Of a DNA stretch of 64,000 nucleotides, positions 61,981-64,000 are shown piece after piece. The position numbers and the translations under genes were made by a program. Under the pieces are notes generated by a model, which made no database searches, had not been told where the DNA came from, and worked only from the letters and a program-made list of their open reading frames with translations. The stretch covers positions 4,306,501-4,370,500 of the forward strand of contig NZ_CP040106.1 in the NCBI RefSeq assembly GCF_005281475.1. The letters are read 5' to 3'. Position 1 is the first letter of the stretch. Each line of letters opens with the position of its first letter. Source of the stretch: Echinicola rosea. GTDB taxonomy: Bacteria > Bacteroidota > Bacteroidia > Cytophagales > Cyclobacteriaceae.

Positions 61981-64000
61981 TAAAATTGTAGGTTAAAACC
62001 AAATTTCACGGTAGATGGAAGCGGCATCGCACCATAATCTACTCCTTGCCAAGCCGGCTGATAAGCATAGGATACCACTGGATCCAGTCCTAAATAATCG
62101 GTAAATGTCAGGAGGTTTTCACCCGCCAAATACACTTCGCCGCCTTCAAAGAAACTCCACTTGCCCAGCTGATAGCTCAAGGTGACGTTGGTGAGGCGCA
62201 AGAAAGAACCATCTTCTATCCAGCGATCAGAAAAACGGCTGTTGCCCATGGGGTCGCCGTAATTGGCCTTGGGAATATCGGTCTGCTGGCCATCAGTCTG
62301 CCATCTCTTATCTACGGCCAAGGACTGGTTTCTGAAATCACTCAATGATTCCATTTCCCTTCTGACGCCGTTATAAATTTGATTTCCGGAACTAAAGGTA
62401 AACTGAGCGGACAAGGACAATTTCTTATACCGCACTTGTGTAAAGAAGCTACCAAAGAAATCAGGCGATGCATCGCCAATGATGGTCCTGTCCTGATCGT
62501 CAATGATCCCGTCCTGGTTCAAATCCTCAAAGTGTATATCCCCCGCATTGAACTGGTCACCTTTAAAATCCACCAATCCCAATGCGTCGGCTTCTTGCTG
62601 CGTACTGATCACACCGTTGGAGACAAATCCATAGAAATTGTATGGATTTTCACCAGCTGCAGAAGACACGGCCCATTTTCCACCATCCATCTCCCGGATA
62701 ATAGACTCTTCGCCACCTTCCATCGAGGCAATTTTATTTTGGTTTTTATTGATTGTTCCACCGATGCTCCAACTCAGGTCCCTACTGTCAATCAACCGCA
62801 ATTGAAGTGCAGCTTCGATGCCTTTATTTTCCAGTTTGGCACCATTGATGTACATCTGGTCTATGCCGTACACCGAGGAGATCCCCTGTGGAAAAATCAC
62901 ATCAGAAGAAATAGTCTGGTAAACGCTCAAGCTGGCGACTAACCGGCGGTCAAAGAATCCTGCGTCTATGCCAGCATCGAAGTTTTGGTTGCGCTCTCTA
63001 CCAAGACTGGTGTTGGCCACATTACCATTTACAATACCGGCCAACTGTCGGTAAGCCTGGCTCGTGTAAAACTGCCGGCTAAGACCAGTGGGAAACTGGC
63101 TGTTACCGGTGAGGCCATAGCCCACATGAAGGTCCAATTGATTTACCGCTCGGCTATTCTTCAGCCAAGGGCTGTTCTTTGCCTGCCACGTCATCTCCAA
63201 ACCCGGATAAACGCCAAATCTACTGGCATCAGCCCCAGTGGATGAAGCCCCATCGGTGGAAATATTCAAAGAAGCAATCCACTGGTCACCCATGGAGTAT
63301 TTCGCATAGCCATATAGGCTCATCCAATTCCACGAATTATAGTAACCGGAAAAATACCTTCCCTCAGCATCTACATAAGAAAGCGTCTTGTAAAAATCCG
63401 AACTGGTATTTCTACCAAAGCCACCATCAAACTCATGTCTGGTCATAATGCCCTGATAGCCAATCCCGGCCTCCAAGGGATTGCCTCCCAATTCCTCCAC
63501 GATGTCTGCACTGACCTTATAGAATAAATTGGAGACTTTGCCGGTTCCTGCCCTGGCGGTGTTAAGCGCCACACCTTCCTCCTGTGGGGTAATGGTCTGA
63601 TCTGAACGGCCCGGAATGAAGGCCGACTGACGCTTGTAGCCAGAATAGTAGCCAAATACAGCCTGCATCTTGGTATGGTCGTTCACCTCGAAATTTAACC
63701 CGGTATTCAAGAACGCGTCAAAATTGTCCGACTCCATTTTGGTATCATTCACCACTGCCAACGGATTGGACACCCCAAACTGCCTTACCGCATCATATGC
63801 AGGCAGTTGGTTATTATATTCATCTTTCTTGAAAGGGCTAAGAATAGGTGCCTTGTACAGGGCTGCCATCAGCGGATTGGTAGCATCATTCAGTATCTGC
63901 TCGTGCAGTTTGCTATTGCCATAGGTTAAGCCCATGGAAGTCACTAATTGGAACCGTTGACTTAGTTCGATCTGGGCGTTTAGCCGAGTGGTATAGCGAG
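61980..64000 (-). CDS. SusC/RagA-type TonB-linked outer membrane protein (5' part outside the window)
   Basis: The visible 673 residues are the C-terminal half of a SusC transporter: barrel strands such as YSMGDQWIASLNISTDGASSTG, GIDAGFFDRRLVASLSVYQT, the AGDIHFEDLNQDGIIDDQDR turn, and the terminal KFGFNLQF. The frame is open to the window edge through RLNAQIELSQRFQLVTSMGL, so any internal start is artificial. The plug and any signalling domain lie outside. No FecR gene is seen on this side. It imports the oligomers freed by the lyases and precedes its susD with overlapping stop and start codons. Confidence 0.94.
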   Translation of the reverse strand, partial: RYTTRLNAQIELSQRFQLVTSMGLTYGNSKLHEQILNDATNPLMAALYKAPILSPFKKDEYNNQLPAYDAVRQFGVSNPLAVVNDTKMESDNFDAFLNTGLNFEVNDHTKMQAVFGYYSGYKRQSAFIPGRSDQTITPQEEGVALNTARAGTGKVSNLFYKVSADIVEELGGNPLEAGIGYQGIMTRHEFDGGFGRNTSSDFYKTLSYVDAEGRYFSGYYNSWNWMSLYGYAKYSMGDQWIASLNISTDGASSTGADASRFGVYPGLEMTWQAKNSPWLKNSRAVNQLDLHVGYGLTGNSQFPTGLSRQFYTSQAYRQLAGIVNGNVANTSLGRERNQNFDAGIDAGFFDRRLVASLSVYQTISSDVIFPQGISSVYGIDQMYINGAKLENKGIEAALQLRLIDSRDLSWSIGGTINKNQNKIASMEGGEESIIREMDGGKWAVSSAAGENPYNFYGFVSNGVISTQQEADALGLVDFKGDQFNAGDIHFEDLNQDGIIDDQDRTIIGDASPDFFGSFFTQVRYKKLSLSAQFTFSSGNQIYNGVRREMESLSDFRNQSLAVDKRWQTDGQQTDIPKANYGDPMGNSRFSDRWIEDGSFLRLTNVTLSYQLGKWSFFEGGEVYLAGENLLTFTDYLGLDPVVSYAYQPAWQGVDYGAMPLPSTVKFGFNLQF

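Overview
The window looks like a chromosomal stretch from a marine-type Bacteroidota, most likely a Cyclobacteriaceae relative such as Echinicola, Cyclobacterium or Algoriphagus. This is inferred from SusC/SusD pairs, a type IX secretion C-terminal domain, a short primary sigma factor without region 1.1, a bacillithiol gene, TAnnTTTG-type promoter elements and moderate-to-low GC. No rRNA genes, CRISPR arrays or prophage were seen.

1-20.6 kb is mostly housekeeping. It holds an outer-membrane barrel protein, two tandem tRNA-Thr genes, a DUF349 repeat protein, YqgE, PdxH, BshB1, trxB with an M23/LysM peptidase, the primary sigma factor, pnp-rpsO, an LptF/G permease, a START-like protein, tRNA-Met, and the rplT-rpmI-infC-thrS translation operon. 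Two repeat arrays interrupt it. One is a 538-bp non-coding tandem duplication behind the tRNA-Thr genes. The other is a 445-bp tandem unit behind tRNA-Met that carries a GIY-YIG nuclease gene and a piece of the tRNA in every copy.

21-36.5 kb is a glycan-use locus. On the minus strand lie a sialidase-like enzyme, a propeller plus six-hairpin lipoprotein, a FecR anti-sigma factor, an STN-type SusC and a SusD. Divergent to these run a ROK kinase, a sugar MFS transporter and a XylR/AraC regulator. A NagX-like acyltransferase and an ECF sigma factor follow. The ECF sigma factor is the only candidate partner for FecR and sits about 8.6 kb from it in opposite orientation.

36.6-46 kb holds an O-acetylhomoserine sulfhydrylase, a PA14-bearing sulfatase, a soluble hybrid histidine kinase, and an iron-type TonB receptor with two small downstream genes and a Fur-like palindrome.

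46-64 kb is a pectin locus. It has a 1577-residue secreted pectate lyase with FN3, LamG and CBM3-like modules, then GH28, GH105, a six-hairpin glycosidase, a second pectate lyase cut by an in-frame amber codon, and a SusD/SusC pair that runs off the window. Surface lyases would cut pectin, SusCD would import the oligomers, and GH28 and GH105 would finish them.

The gene-free spacers are rich in dispersed repeats. These include four 111-171 bp elements with imperfect terminal inverted repeats and 3-4 bp flanking duplications; a 938-bp element at 51905-52842 with perfect 16-bp inverted ends and a perfect 10-bp target duplication, inserted into an older repeat; a duplicated hairpin spacer within the pectin locus; a repeat with protein-like conservation; and GC palindromes centred on CCGCGG. 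The tRNA-Met/GIY-YIG array and the 938-bp element are the strongest candidates for undescribed elements.
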